From: Gimesia sp.
Lineage (GTDB): Bacteria > Planctomycetota > Planctomycetia > Planctomycetales > Planctomycetaceae
Assembly (NCBI GenBank): GCA_002706765.1
Contig: PAJV01000045.1
Coordinates: 1-64,000 of the forward strand
Length of the DNA: 64,000 nucleotides
Direction of reading: 5' to 3'
Shown here: positions 36,649 to 45,800 of the stretch, piece by piece
Position numbering within the stretch: position 1 is the stretch's first letter
How the letters are laid out: each line of letters starts with the position of its first letter
Position numbers and translations under genes: made by a program
The notes under the pieces: model-generated
Databases searched by the model: none
What the model was told of the DNA's origin: nothing
Seen by the model: only the letters and a program-made list of their open reading frames with translations

Positions 36649-37503
36649 TTACTCAATGGAATAGGTCACGCGTACTGCGACCGCGATCGGAATGGCTTTT
36701 AATAATGTCGAAGCCTGTTCTTCGGTTTGGTTGACTCCCGTTGCTGCCATGTACTGTGAAATAATCTGATTATAAATGGCTGCCGTATTTTTCTGACTGT
36801 CACCCACGCCATCGACGGAGAGCACTCTCCCCAGTTTGACGCCTGTCAGCTTCGCGAGCTTCTCCGCCTTGGTGCGTGCATCTTTCACTGCCTGTTCGTA
36901 AGCGGCTTCTTTCATTTTTTCCACGTCCGTAACCTTGAAGGTCGCCATCGTATTACGGGCTTTCGAAGCATTGTATGTGCCCGGCACACTGGGAGAGGTA
37001 TCGTTACCGATAATCACGCCTGCATCTTTGCCGGAATCGACGATCCGCACAATGATTTCCAGCAGTTCCTGCGAGCTCAATTTATCAATACCGGTCACGC
37101 GCAGTTTGAGTGTTTCAGAGACCGACAGTTCCTGAGATTCCGCATTATTGACCGCCATTCCCCGCATCATGGCCTGCATCTGGCTGGCGTTCAAAGAAGA
37201 ATAAAGTGACATACCTTCTTCGACAATTTCCAGCCCCGGAATATTCAGGTTTTTGAAAGCGGTTTCCGCCCGGCGACGATTTCCGTGGAACTTGGTGACC
37301 GCATCGCCGGCCAGTTGCCCCTGTCCGATTACGACCCCTGTGAGTTCTACCACGGACGGCTTGGCTTCGATGCTGCCCAGCCCCATCACGGTAATGCCCT
37401 GCGCTTCGTCGGCAAACGAGGAGGGAGTGATGTTTCCCCCACAGAGGAACACGGCCAGAGCAAACAGGGGTAGACGCTGCATCAATGGGGACAGACCACT
37501 CAT
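36649..37503 (-). CDS. secreted SIMPL (DUF541) protein
   Basis: 284 residues with a signal peptide (LPLFALAVFLCGGNITPSSFA). The SIMPL pattern is clear: ITVMGLGSIEAKPSVVELTG at the mature N-terminus, repeated-fold halves, and YEQAVKDARTKAEKLAKLTG then LGRVLSVDG near the C-terminus. SIMPL proteins form large periplasmic oligomers with poorly known functions, often connected to envelope or oxidative stress. It ends 25 bases before the toroid gene start, so they are probably cotranscribed. Confidence 0.88.
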   Translation of the reverse strand: MSGLSPLMQRLPLFALAVFLCGGNITPSSFADEAQGITVMGLGSIEAKPSVVELTGVVIGQGQLAGDAVTKFHGNRRRAETAFKNLNIPGLEIVEEGMSLYSSLNASQMQAMMRGMAVNNAESQELSVSETLKLRVTGIDKLSSQELLEIIVRIVDSGKDAGVIIGNDTSPSVPGTYNASKARNTMATFKVTDVEKMKEAAYEQAVKDARTKAEKLAKLTGVKLGRVLSVDGVGDSQKNTAAIYNQIISQYMAATGVNQTEEQASTLLKAIPIAVAVRVTYSIE

Positions 37504-37545
37504 AGTAAATTCCGTATCCAGACGTTAGAAGAGTTCTCAATGAAG

Positions 37546-39726
37546 TTATGGTTGTTTATTCTCTGTCTCTATATCTGTCTCTGCCGCGGGAGGTGGATCT
37601 GAGTCACCCACCGGGTAGGCCGTCACAGCCTGATTCGAGATACACAGCATCAAACCCCGCTGAAAATCGATGGAGCCTCCCAGGGAAGTCAGATCGTGCC
37701 CTCGATAGATCTCGAGAACATCGCCATTTGTCTGGGAAATCTCAAAGATTCCCCGGCTGGTAAAGACCCACAACCGGTCCGGGCCGAGCAGGGCACTCAT
37801 GCCGCCGGCGGCAACGGGTAATTTGACAGCCCAGTTCAATTCATGTGACTGGCGGTCAATGGCTTCCAGTTCCCGGGACAGCAGATATAAATTCTTCTGA
37901 TCAATGCCCACCAGTTGCGCGGATGTTTTGATCGGGCGTTTCCAGAGCATCTTCTTGACAGAAAGATCCAGGGCAAAGACTTCATCCATTCCCGCTTCTT
38001 TAAAGTAGACCAGATTCGCATCCCGCAGCATCTGTCCTTCCGAATGCAGCTGGACTTCTTCATCGAGAGCCGCGTAATAATGATTGGTACTGGACTGATC
38101 GACCTTGTAGGGATAGCGGAATGCCCAGTTGATGGCTTTGGTGGAGAGATTGATTTCAAACAGGGCGCCGTTATTCGTCAGAATCAGCAGGCTGTCTCCC
38201 GTCTTTCGCAGTATCGGAATCGGCATGATGGGCATTCCATTCGACGAATTCCCGGCAACCACACTGCCGAGGGGAATCGACCATTGTTTCTTTCCGGTTT
38301 TCAACTGCAGGCAGTTCAGCGTCAACAGTTTATTGTTCTGCTGATGAGAAATCACGTAAACCTGGTCGCCGTCAATAAGTGGTCTGGAGATGAAACTCTC
38401 ATTCGTCTGGTTGCTCTGCCAGAGCTGTTTCCCGGAATCCCGCTGATAAGCAATCAGTCGATAACAGGCACGATAGCGGTTCATCTCTTTCTGAGGGATC
38501 AACGTTGTCAGCACGTAGTCGCCGTCTACTGTAATGTGGTACTGGTTCAGATTGGATGACTGATGAAAGCTGTAGTTATTGAAGTTGGTGCCCAGGTCTT
38601 TAAACTTCGCATTCCGCCACACGAGTTTGCCGGACTGCAGATCAACGCCAAAACAGATCCCGTAAAAATTAAAATAGGCCCGCTGGTCATCCACTGCCAT
38701 CGGAGGCACAAATGTCTGATACGATTTGCTGCGACCATAATAATCTGACTGGGAATTAGCGATCGCCTGTTCTGCCGTCTGATCCAGAAAGGTGACCTGC
38801 CAGCGGGGTTGCAGCGTTTTACCAGTCAGTTCGAGAGGCTGGGAAAGTCGATTGGAAAGCACCGTCGAGGCAAGGGTGTGACTGCTGTTTTTTTCAGAAT
38901 CAGCCGGCAACAGGGCTTTGAGGTAAACGACGGGATCGACCGATTCGCCGCCCAAAGTCACTTTCTGATCTGCATACTGCTGAGAGATGAGTTGGATGGT
39001 CGAAGCAGCCTGCTCGAGCTGTCTGTTACGAATCAGGGCGAGCGCATACTTCACATTCAGGTCGACTTCGGAAAGATTGGAATCAGGATGATGATCCAGA
39101 ATGGCGCGCCAGTAACGCGCCGCCTGGGGAAACTTTCCCTGCTCAAACGCATCATTTCCCAGCAGATCAGCGACATCATCCCCAATCGACGTCAAAAAAT
39201 ACTGGGAAAATACAAGGCGGGCTTCCTGGATCGCCTGGGGTGTGAGCAGTTGTCCCGAACTGGTGAGATCTTCGAACTGTTTGCGAGCTTTACCGTCAAA
39301 GAACAGCCGAAACGCTTCGCGGCCTTCAGCAGGTAAAGCAGTCAATGCCTGAAAGACCCGGTCTTCTGCATCGATCAGAAAGCCATCCTTTGTCGGCAGT
39401 AAGCGCGAGGTCGATTTGGTATCCGAGAGCTCCTTCAGTGATGTGAGCGCTTTTTCCCACATCCGATGACGGATATAGCGTTCGTAATCTTCCAGCAGAT
39501 TCAACTTTTTCTCATCCACAGAGATGCTGAAGCCCGGCATTTTATGGGGAGTCACGCCGTTGGCAGCCACTGCTTCCCGGGCGACTGCCACACCGTTCAT
39601 AATAATGACCTGTGCCTGAGCCACTCCGACCTGGCAGTAGAGCAGGAGGGCCCCACACCAGACCAGGCATTGGGTCCTGACTGATTTCAGATTGAATAGT
39701 TTCAAGTGCGCACCCATAGATAACAT
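37546..39726 (-). CDS. secreted PQQ-like propeller protein with helical N-terminal region
   Basis: 726 residues from ATG 39726, with GAGG seven bases upstream. Signal peptide: CLVWCGALLLYCQVGVAQA. Residues 50-270 are helical, TPR-like (YIRHRMWEKALTSLKEL; FPQAARYWRAILDHHPDS), suggesting protein contacts. From about 340 come propeller blades (FYGICFGVDLQSGKLVWRNA; CYRLIAYQRDSGKQLWQSN; VFALDLSVKKMLWKRP). The C-terminus is acidic/proline-rich. Probably an envelope scaffold like BamB rather than a quinoprotein. First gene of the SIMPL/toroid run, ending 42 bases before the SIMPL start. Confidence 0.8.
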   Translation of the reverse strand: MLSMGAHLKLFNLKSVRTQCLVWCGALLLYCQVGVAQAQVIIMNGVAVAREAVAANGVTPHKMPGFSISVDEKKLNLLEDYERYIRHRMWEKALTSLKELSDTKSTSRLLPTKDGFLIDAEDRVFQALTALPAEGREAFRLFFDGKARKQFEDLTSSGQLLTPQAIQEARLVFSQYFLTSIGDDVADLLGNDAFEQGKFPQAARYWRAILDHHPDSNLSEVDLNVKYALALIRNRQLEQAASTIQLISQQYADQKVTLGGESVDPVVYLKALLPADSEKNSSHTLASTVLSNRLSQPLELTGKTLQPRWQVTFLDQTAEQAIANSQSDYYGRSKSYQTFVPPMAVDDQRAYFNFYGICFGVDLQSGKLVWRNAKFKDLGTNFNNYSFHQSSNLNQYHITVDGDYVLTTLIPQKEMNRYRACYRLIAYQRDSGKQLWQSNQTNESFISRPLIDGDQVYVISHQQNNKLLTLNCLQLKTGKKQWSIPLGSVVAGNSSNGMPIMPIPILRKTGDSLLILTNNGALFEINLSTKAINWAFRYPYKVDQSSTNHYYAALDEEVQLHSEGQMLRDANLVYFKEAGMDEVFALDLSVKKMLWKRPIKTSAQLVGIDQKNLYLLSRELEAIDRQSHELNWAVKLPVAAGGMSALLGPDRLWVFTSRGIFEISQTNGDVLEIYRGHDLTSLGGSIDFQRGLMLCISNQAVTAYPVGDSDPPPAAETDIETENKQP

Positions 39727-40028
39727 AATCCATCCTCAGTTAATGAATGGGTCTGTTGACTCGTGGAATATCATTTGTATTGGCGCGGTCTATAAGAACA
39801 TTACCAGGATGTTTGTGGGGTGACAGGAGTTCCCGGTTTTTTAAATTCTCGTCGTTACTCTGAATCTTCTATCTGGATCTTTGCATCTCTGCTGCAAGGA
39901 CAATAGACCATGTCATCATTGTACACCATGGAGCGTTCGGAATTTCAAGGACTATTTAGATGCTTTTCGTTTTTTTAAGAACATTTCACAGTGTCCTGCG
40001 TCAGTCAAAGCCGACGAAGTCAGACCAG
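39727..40028. other. 302-base intergenic region
   Basis: It lies between the stop of the AlkC-like gene and the start of the propeller gene, both on the minus strand, so it should hold the propeller operon promoter. I see no repeats, hairpins with T-tracts or small genes. Confidence 0.4.
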
Positions 40029-41114
40029 TCAGGCCTCCTGCAGTTCAAATTCGGCCAGATCCAGCTGTTGACCATTCACAATAATCGCCAGTCGATGAGT
40101 GCCCGGATAATAGTTGCGGGTGGTGATCGGTTTAAAGGAATGCCGGGAACGATACTGCCGGGACCGGTCAGGGTACACGCCTTCCGAAATCTTAAACACC
40201 TTGCGTGCAGGTGCTCCTTTCTGCCTGACAAACTCTATCGCATACTCCATGCGTATGTGCCCCAGTTCCGTTTTATGTGAAACCAGTTCAAACTCAAACG
40301 CGACCTGTTCTCCCATACTGATCACACCAGGTCGGAGTTGAAAGCCCCGGATGCTGAGATGTTCCGGTTTACAATAGCCGAACAGAGCCAGCGCCTTCGG
40401 ATCACCCTGTTTTAATAACGTCCGGCAGCCATGCTTCACGATCCAGCGTGTTTCCGGTTTGCCTGCGAGCCACTGTTCTGCCAGTGAGATGACAATCTCG
40501 GGATGATCTTTGGAAATGTCATTCAGATGATTAGCGACGCTGCGTCTGACATACTCACTGGGATCAGCTTTCAATCGTTTCAGAATCGGCAGAACGGGAG
40601 TCGGATTTTTTTTAAAGGCAGGCAAAGCCATCGCCCAGGGCAAACGGGGGCGACTTCCCTCAGAGGCCAGCCTGCGGACATGCAGGTCCGGCGAGGCAGA
40701 CCAGAGCTTAAGCTGACGCAGCATGCGTGGCTGATCATGCACAATAAACGGGCGGACGGCGAATTCACTGCTGGAGAATTTTGTAAAATGCTCCAGCGCC
40801 GACAATGATCGCTCCCAGTCTGCCTGTCCATAGACTTCGACAAAATCGGGAAAGAACATCGCTTCGAAGCCACCAAACGAAGGGGCTGCCTGTTCCAGGA
40901 CCGTGAGTGCGGCTCCATAATCTTTCGGCAGAAACTCGTGCAGGGCGTGCGTAATATGTCGCATCCGCTGTTTGAGTTCGCGCTGCTCCCATTCTTCGTC
41001 GAATACATACTGCAGCATACGCTTGCGGGGGAAACGTGGTGAATGACGGGACAGTTCTTCTACCAGTCGATTGAGGTAGACTGCGTCATAGCGGTCCTTG
41101 AGCGGTTCGGGCAT
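40029..41114 (-). CDS. AlkC-like DNA glycosylase with C-terminal Ig-like domain
   Basis: 361 residues, no signal peptide. The first 230 residues are HEAT-like helical repeats of the AlkC/AlkD superfamily: LHVRRLASEGSRPRLPW and DPSEYVRRSVANHLNDISKD are typical DNA-groove-binding segments. From about 255 a beta-rich domain follows (IRGFQLRPGVISMGEQVAFE to RNYYPGTHRLAIIVNGQQLD), matching the Ig-like domain known in AlkC proteins. Such enzymes excise alkylated bases such as 3-methylcytosine and 3-methyladenine without base flipping. The catalytic residues were not pinned down. Stands alone with no ada or alkA nearby. Confidence 0.83.
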   Translation of the reverse strand: MPEPLKDRYDAVYLNRLVEELSRHSPRFPRKRMLQYVFDEEWEQRELKQRMRHITHALHEFLPKDYGAALTVLEQAAPSFGGFEAMFFPDFVEVYGQADWERSLSALEHFTKFSSSEFAVRPFIVHDQPRMLRQLKLWSASPDLHVRRLASEGSRPRLPWAMALPAFKKNPTPVLPILKRLKADPSEYVRRSVANHLNDISKDHPEIVISLAEQWLAGKPETRWIVKHGCRTLLKQGDPKALALFGYCKPEHLSIRGFQLRPGVISMGEQVAFEFELVSHKTELGHIRMEYAIEFVRQKGAPARKVFKISEGVYPDRSRQYRSRHSFKPITTRNYYPGTHRLAIIVNGQQLDLAEFELQEA

Positions 41115-41204
41115 GAATCCTGTACTTCATCTCGGATGACACTTCACTGTTCTGCTTTCGAGAAGAACGGTTAACCGCGTATCGTACTCTCTCTCATGTC
41201 TCAC

Positions 41205-41248
41205 TACAAACAAAACAGGCCCCCCTGTCACAGCGGGCAGGGGAGCCT
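41205..41248 (-). terminator. strong terminator after the DUF1501 gene
   Basis: AGGCCCCCCTG (41217-41227) pairs with CAGGGGAGCCT (41238-41248), an 11-bp stem with one mismatch. On the minus strand it is followed by GTTTTGTTTG. It sits 30 bases past the DUF1501 stop. Confidence 0.75.
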
Positions 41249-41277
41249 GGAAATATGGATGGATCGTGTGGGTTTCG

Positions 41278-42747
41278 TTATCCCATCAGTTTCGTCACGG
41301 CCTGGGCTTTCACCAGTTCGCGTGGCTGATTCAGGTGGTTGTACACAATCGTTTCCGGATTGATGCCGAACGAATGGTAAATCGTTGCCAGCAGTTCGCG
41401 TGGATGCACGGGATCTTTTCGCGGGCTGGAACCGGTTTTGTCCGATTCGCCATGCACATACCCCCGCTTAATGCCTGCTCCTGCGAGCAAGGAAGTGTAA
41501 CAGTAAGGCCAGTGATCACGTCCGTCGTCACTGTTCGAGTTTCCGGATGTACTGACGCCGCGCTGCGGGCTGCGACCGAATTCGCCCACCGCCACGACCA
41601 GTGTCTCATCCAGTGTACCGCGGTCGTACAGATCGGAAATCAGACTGGCCAGACCCTGATCGAACATGGGAGCCGACTGATTTTTCAGGCGATCGGTTAA
41701 GCCGGTATGCACGTCCCAGGAATGGTTATTGGAGTTCGCGACTTTCGGCCAGACGACTTCCACCACGCGGGTTCCCGCTTCGACAAGACGTCTTGCCAGC
41801 AGCAGACTCTGGCCGAATGTATTGCGGCCATACTGATCGCGCATGGCATCCGATTCCTGGTCGAGGGCAAAGGCATCCCGGGCCCGCCCGGAAATGACCA
41901 GATCGAGAGCACGAGCGTAATACTTATCGAGTTTATAGTCTTCGACCGCTTTATTGATCTGAGGCATACCCTTGGTGATGGTATCTCGCAGACTGGCGCG
42001 GCGCTGCAGGCGCGAGGTATACACATCGGGACGCAGCTTGAGGTCATCGACGCTGATCTTGTCCATTTTGTTCATATCCATATCGTCTCCGGGCGGATAC
42101 AGATAGTAAGGATCATAAGCGCGTCCCAGGAATCCGGCGGTACCGGCTTTTCCGACGACATTACTTTCCTGCAGCGGACGAGGCAGCATCACAAACGGTA
42201 ACATGGATACCTGGGGTGGCTGCAGACGGATGATGTTGGAACCGAAGTTCGGGAAGTCCTTGGGACTGGGTGGCTCCAGCTGCCCGGAGGGACTGACTTT
42301 ATCGGTCGTGTAGCCGGTCAGCATCTGGTAGATGGCCGCGGTGTGATTGAAGAGTCCTTTCGGCGTGTAGCTCATCGAACGGACCAGCGTAAACTTGTCG
42401 TTGTTCTGCGCCAGGTTGGGAAGCAGTTCAGTAAACTGCACGCCGGGCAGTTTGGTCGAAATCGGATTAAAGACACTGCGTACGTTATCGGGCACGTTTT
42501 CTTTCGGGTCCCACAAATCGATGTGGCTGGGACCGCCCTGGAGAAAAATCAGAATCACGCTCTTGGCTTTGGACCAGCCGGGGCCGCCCCCTTCATTGTT
42601 GTTGGCAGCCGCTTCCTGCAGTTGCAGCATGGAACCCAGTCCCATCCCCATCATGCCGGAACCGCCCACCCGTAACAGATCACGCCGTGAAATTTGATTT
42701 CGAGACTCACATACTTCCTTGCCTGGTTGACCGGGAATGATCAGCAT
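41278..42747 (-). CDS. DUF1501 protein (sulfatase-fold, Tat-exported)
   Basis: 489 residues; ATG 42747 has GGAGA seven bases upstream. The N-terminus [20 protein letters not shown] is a twin-arginine signal. Core motifs: [47 protein letters not shown], and late [14 protein letters not shown] with [23 protein letters not shown]1501 belongs to the alkaline-phosphatase superfamily, but its reaction is not known. The adjacent upstream gene encodes the usual partner with DUF1549/DUF1553 domains. The two are 78 bases apart and probably form one operon, closed by the hairpin at 41217. Confidence 0.9.
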   Translation of the reverse strand: MLIIPGQPGKEVCESRNQISRRDLLRVGGSGMMGMGLGSMLQLQEAAANNNEGGGPGWSKAKSVILIFLQGGPSHIDLWDPKENVPDNVRSVFNPISTKLPGVQFTELLPNLAQNNDKFTLVRSMSYTPKGLFNHTAAIYQMLTGYTTDKVSPSGQLEPPSPKDFPNFGSNIIRLQPPQVSMLPFVMLPRPLQESNVVGKAGTAGFLGRAYDPYYLYPPGDDMDMNKMDKISVDDLKLRPDVYTSRLQRRASLRDTITKGMPQINKAVEDYKLDKYYARALDLVISGRARDAFALDQESDAMRDQYGRNTFGQSLLLARRLVEAGTRVVEVVWPKVANSNNHSWDVHTGLTDRLKNQSAPMFDQGLASLISDLYDRGTLDETLVVAVGEFGRSPQRGVSTSGNSNSDDGRDHWPYCYTSLLAGAGIKRGYVHGESDKTGSSPRKDPVHPRELLATIYHSFGINPETIVYNHLNQPRELVKAQAVTKLMG

Positions 42748-42825
42748 TTCAGTATCTCCTCAGTTCGGTTAGAGAGCAGTTTCAGTTTTGTATTCCATAT
42801 TTTAAAACGACTGCTTAAATCGTTC

Positions 42826-45800
42826 TTAATGATTAAACAAAAACGCCGGGCTGTTAATCAAAGCCCAGGTCAGGTCCTGAGCGGCGATCAGGCGATGCTG
42901 CTTGAGCTGTTCAGTACTCAACTCCACATCACTTCGCAGGCGGGTGAGCATCCGATCGACCGGCTTCACTTCCTGCATTGCCTGCAGCTGCTGGCGATAT
43001 TGTACCAGCACCGGATCAGTCGCACGGGGCTGTTTACTCTCGGTGACTGCTTTTATCATCGACTGCAGCTGAGTGTCGGCTTTGCTGTAATATTCCTGCA
43101 GTTTCTTTTTCTCAGCAGCATTTCGTTTATCCTGTGCCTTGGCCAGAATATTCTGAATATCTTTGGGATGCTGATCGAGGGTTGTCGGCCCGATGCTGTC
43201 CGTTACAGACAGACGGAAACGACCAATCGAATGCGAATTGCTGTTAAAGTGCTGCTTCATGACAAATGTCAGAACGATTGCCTGTTCATCTGCCGGTAAT
43301 TTTGTCTGGACATCAAAACTGGCAACATGCGGTTTTCCCGGCTGTGGTGAGATGGCCCAGCCATTTCCCTGGGGCAGCACTTTACCGTCAATCGCAGTGG
43401 CAATCGCATACCCATTCTGACTGAAATCAGCCTGAGCATTCAACAGCGTCAGTTTTGTTTTCTGATCCGGCTTCGATTTCGGAGCGGCATAGACTTCAAA
43501 TTCGTTGAGTACAAAATTCCCATCGGTGGCACGTCCCGGACCTTTGTTCGGCAGGGAATCATCCGTCAGCACTTCCAGCCGGACAGCGGTCAGGTTTTTC
43601 AGATTCGTTTCCGTAACGATTTCATAATCACCTTTTCCATTTGTGCCTGTCGCCAGCAGAGACAGATCTCCCTGTGTCGTCAGGGTTGCTGCATTCGTTG
43701 CTTTAACCGTAACCGGCTTGATGGGGGTCCAGTTGGTTCCTTTCGCTTCCTGTTTCTCCCAGGCCGCAATCTTGTCCTGGATCGAATTCTGATAAGCGGT
43801 CAATGCTTTCTGCAGTTTCGCAGTCCGCGCCTGTTGTTCTTTGTTGAGGAACGCTTCCCGCGGGGCGATTGCTTTCTCGAACTCAGCGACTTTCTGTTGG
43901 GCGACCTGGATATTCTGGACGCGCTGATTTTCCTGCTGAATGATTTCGGGCTTCAACTCTTTTTCATAAGCAGCCAGTCGCTTTTTCAGGGATTCGTGTT
44001 CGCTTTCAATCTGCTGTTGAATCAGTTTCACTCCTGCCTGAGTTTCTTCGGGAGAGGCAGGGCGATTTAACACGCGCAGGAAAATGGAATTGATCAGCGT
44101 CCGATCGTCTTTTTCGGTCTGCACCAGTTGATTGATGGCATTATTGGGATCGCTGATCGCATTTCCCACGGTGGGTCCGCTGATCAACGCCATCACCGGC
44201 CCCAGTTCCACACTGGAAGATCGCTCACACTCGCAGGGACTTTCGCGTTGTGCACGCCCGAACTTGGCCAGGAAGTCGCTCTTCAGTTCAAAACCGACAT
44301 CGGGCAGTTCCGCAGCACGGGTGCCGGCAGGAACGCCGGGAATATTTGACTGCGAACCTGTCACACGACACAGTGCATCATACAGGACTTCCGCCGGCAG
44401 ACGCCGTGCTTTGGCATGCGAATAATTGATCGTGTCGTCTTCATTCCATTCATTGCTTTCAATGGAAAGCTGGTACGTGCGTGACTGGCAGACCACGCGC
44501 ATCATGTGCCGAATATCAAAATCATGTTCGAGGAAATCTGCCGTCAAACGATCCAGCAGTTCCGGGTTTGAGGGAGGATTACCTGCCCGGATATCATCAA
44601 TCGGTTCAATCAGGCCGGTCCCCGTCAGATAACCCCAGATCCGGTTGGCATAGGCTTTGGCGAAGTACTGATTATCACGCGACGTGATCCAGCGGGCCAG
44701 TTTTTCACGACGTGACAGTTCCTCTGCTTTCTTCTCAGCCGTTTTGAATTCAGCCGGGTAGGGGAATTCCGGCGGTGTTTTGACCCCGGTACGTTCGTGA
44801 ATCATCTCACCTTCATTTTTATCATACACCACTTCAAACAAAGGCTTACGCCCTTCGACAGCGGTCCCGCCAATTGTGCGGCCCTTGCTTTCCGGGGCAT
44901 TCTTTAAATCGTACTGAGCAAAGAACGCGGACGTTTCGTAATATTGATCCTGGGTCCAGCGTTCGAAGGGATGATCGTGGCATTTATTGCAGTTAAAGCG
45001 GATCGACAGAAACAGGTGTGTCGTATTCTCCATTGTGTCTTCGGGAGTACGATGAATTTTGAAATACGAAGCAGCCGGCACTTCCTTATTGGAACCAGAA
45101 GCAGAAAGAATGTTGTACACAAACTTGTCATAAGGCACATTCTCATCAACTTGTTTGCGGATCCAGTCATGGAACAGCTCAGAACCTTCTGTTCCCAGGT
45201 ACTTGCGATTGACCTGCAACAGGTCAGCCCATTTGTTCGTCCAGTGTTCGACATATTCTTCACTGCCCAGTAAACGGTCGATTAATTCGTTACGCTTGCT
45301 GCGGGAGTCGCGTTTGTCGGCGAGAAACGCTTTGACATCGTCAATCGTCGGGGGCAGTCCTGTCAGGTCGATATAAATCCGGCGAATAAACTCTGCATCA
45401 GTACACAAGTCAGACGGAAGTGTCTTCGTCTTTTTGAGTTTTGCATCCACCAGTTCGTCGATATAGTTGTAGACAGGCAGCTGTTTCCAGGCAAACTCGG
45501 AACGATCTCCCATGACGGTGACAGTGGTCGCTGCATACTTCCCCTGGTAACGGGCGAGCAGGGGGGCTTCGCCGCGACGAAGCACTTCCGCAATGCCGCC
45601 ATGATGCATTTTGGCGATCTCGATATTGCTGCAGTCGATAAACGCATCGGAGGTCACATCGCGGACTTCACCATTATCATAAGTGGCCAGAACCCGAAAC
45701 TGCTGGAGCAATCCTGCGCGGGGCACAACCGGATTTTCTGGCAGCACTTTAATACTGGCGACGCGTGGGACATCCTGCTTCAGGGGAGTCCCCTCTTTAA

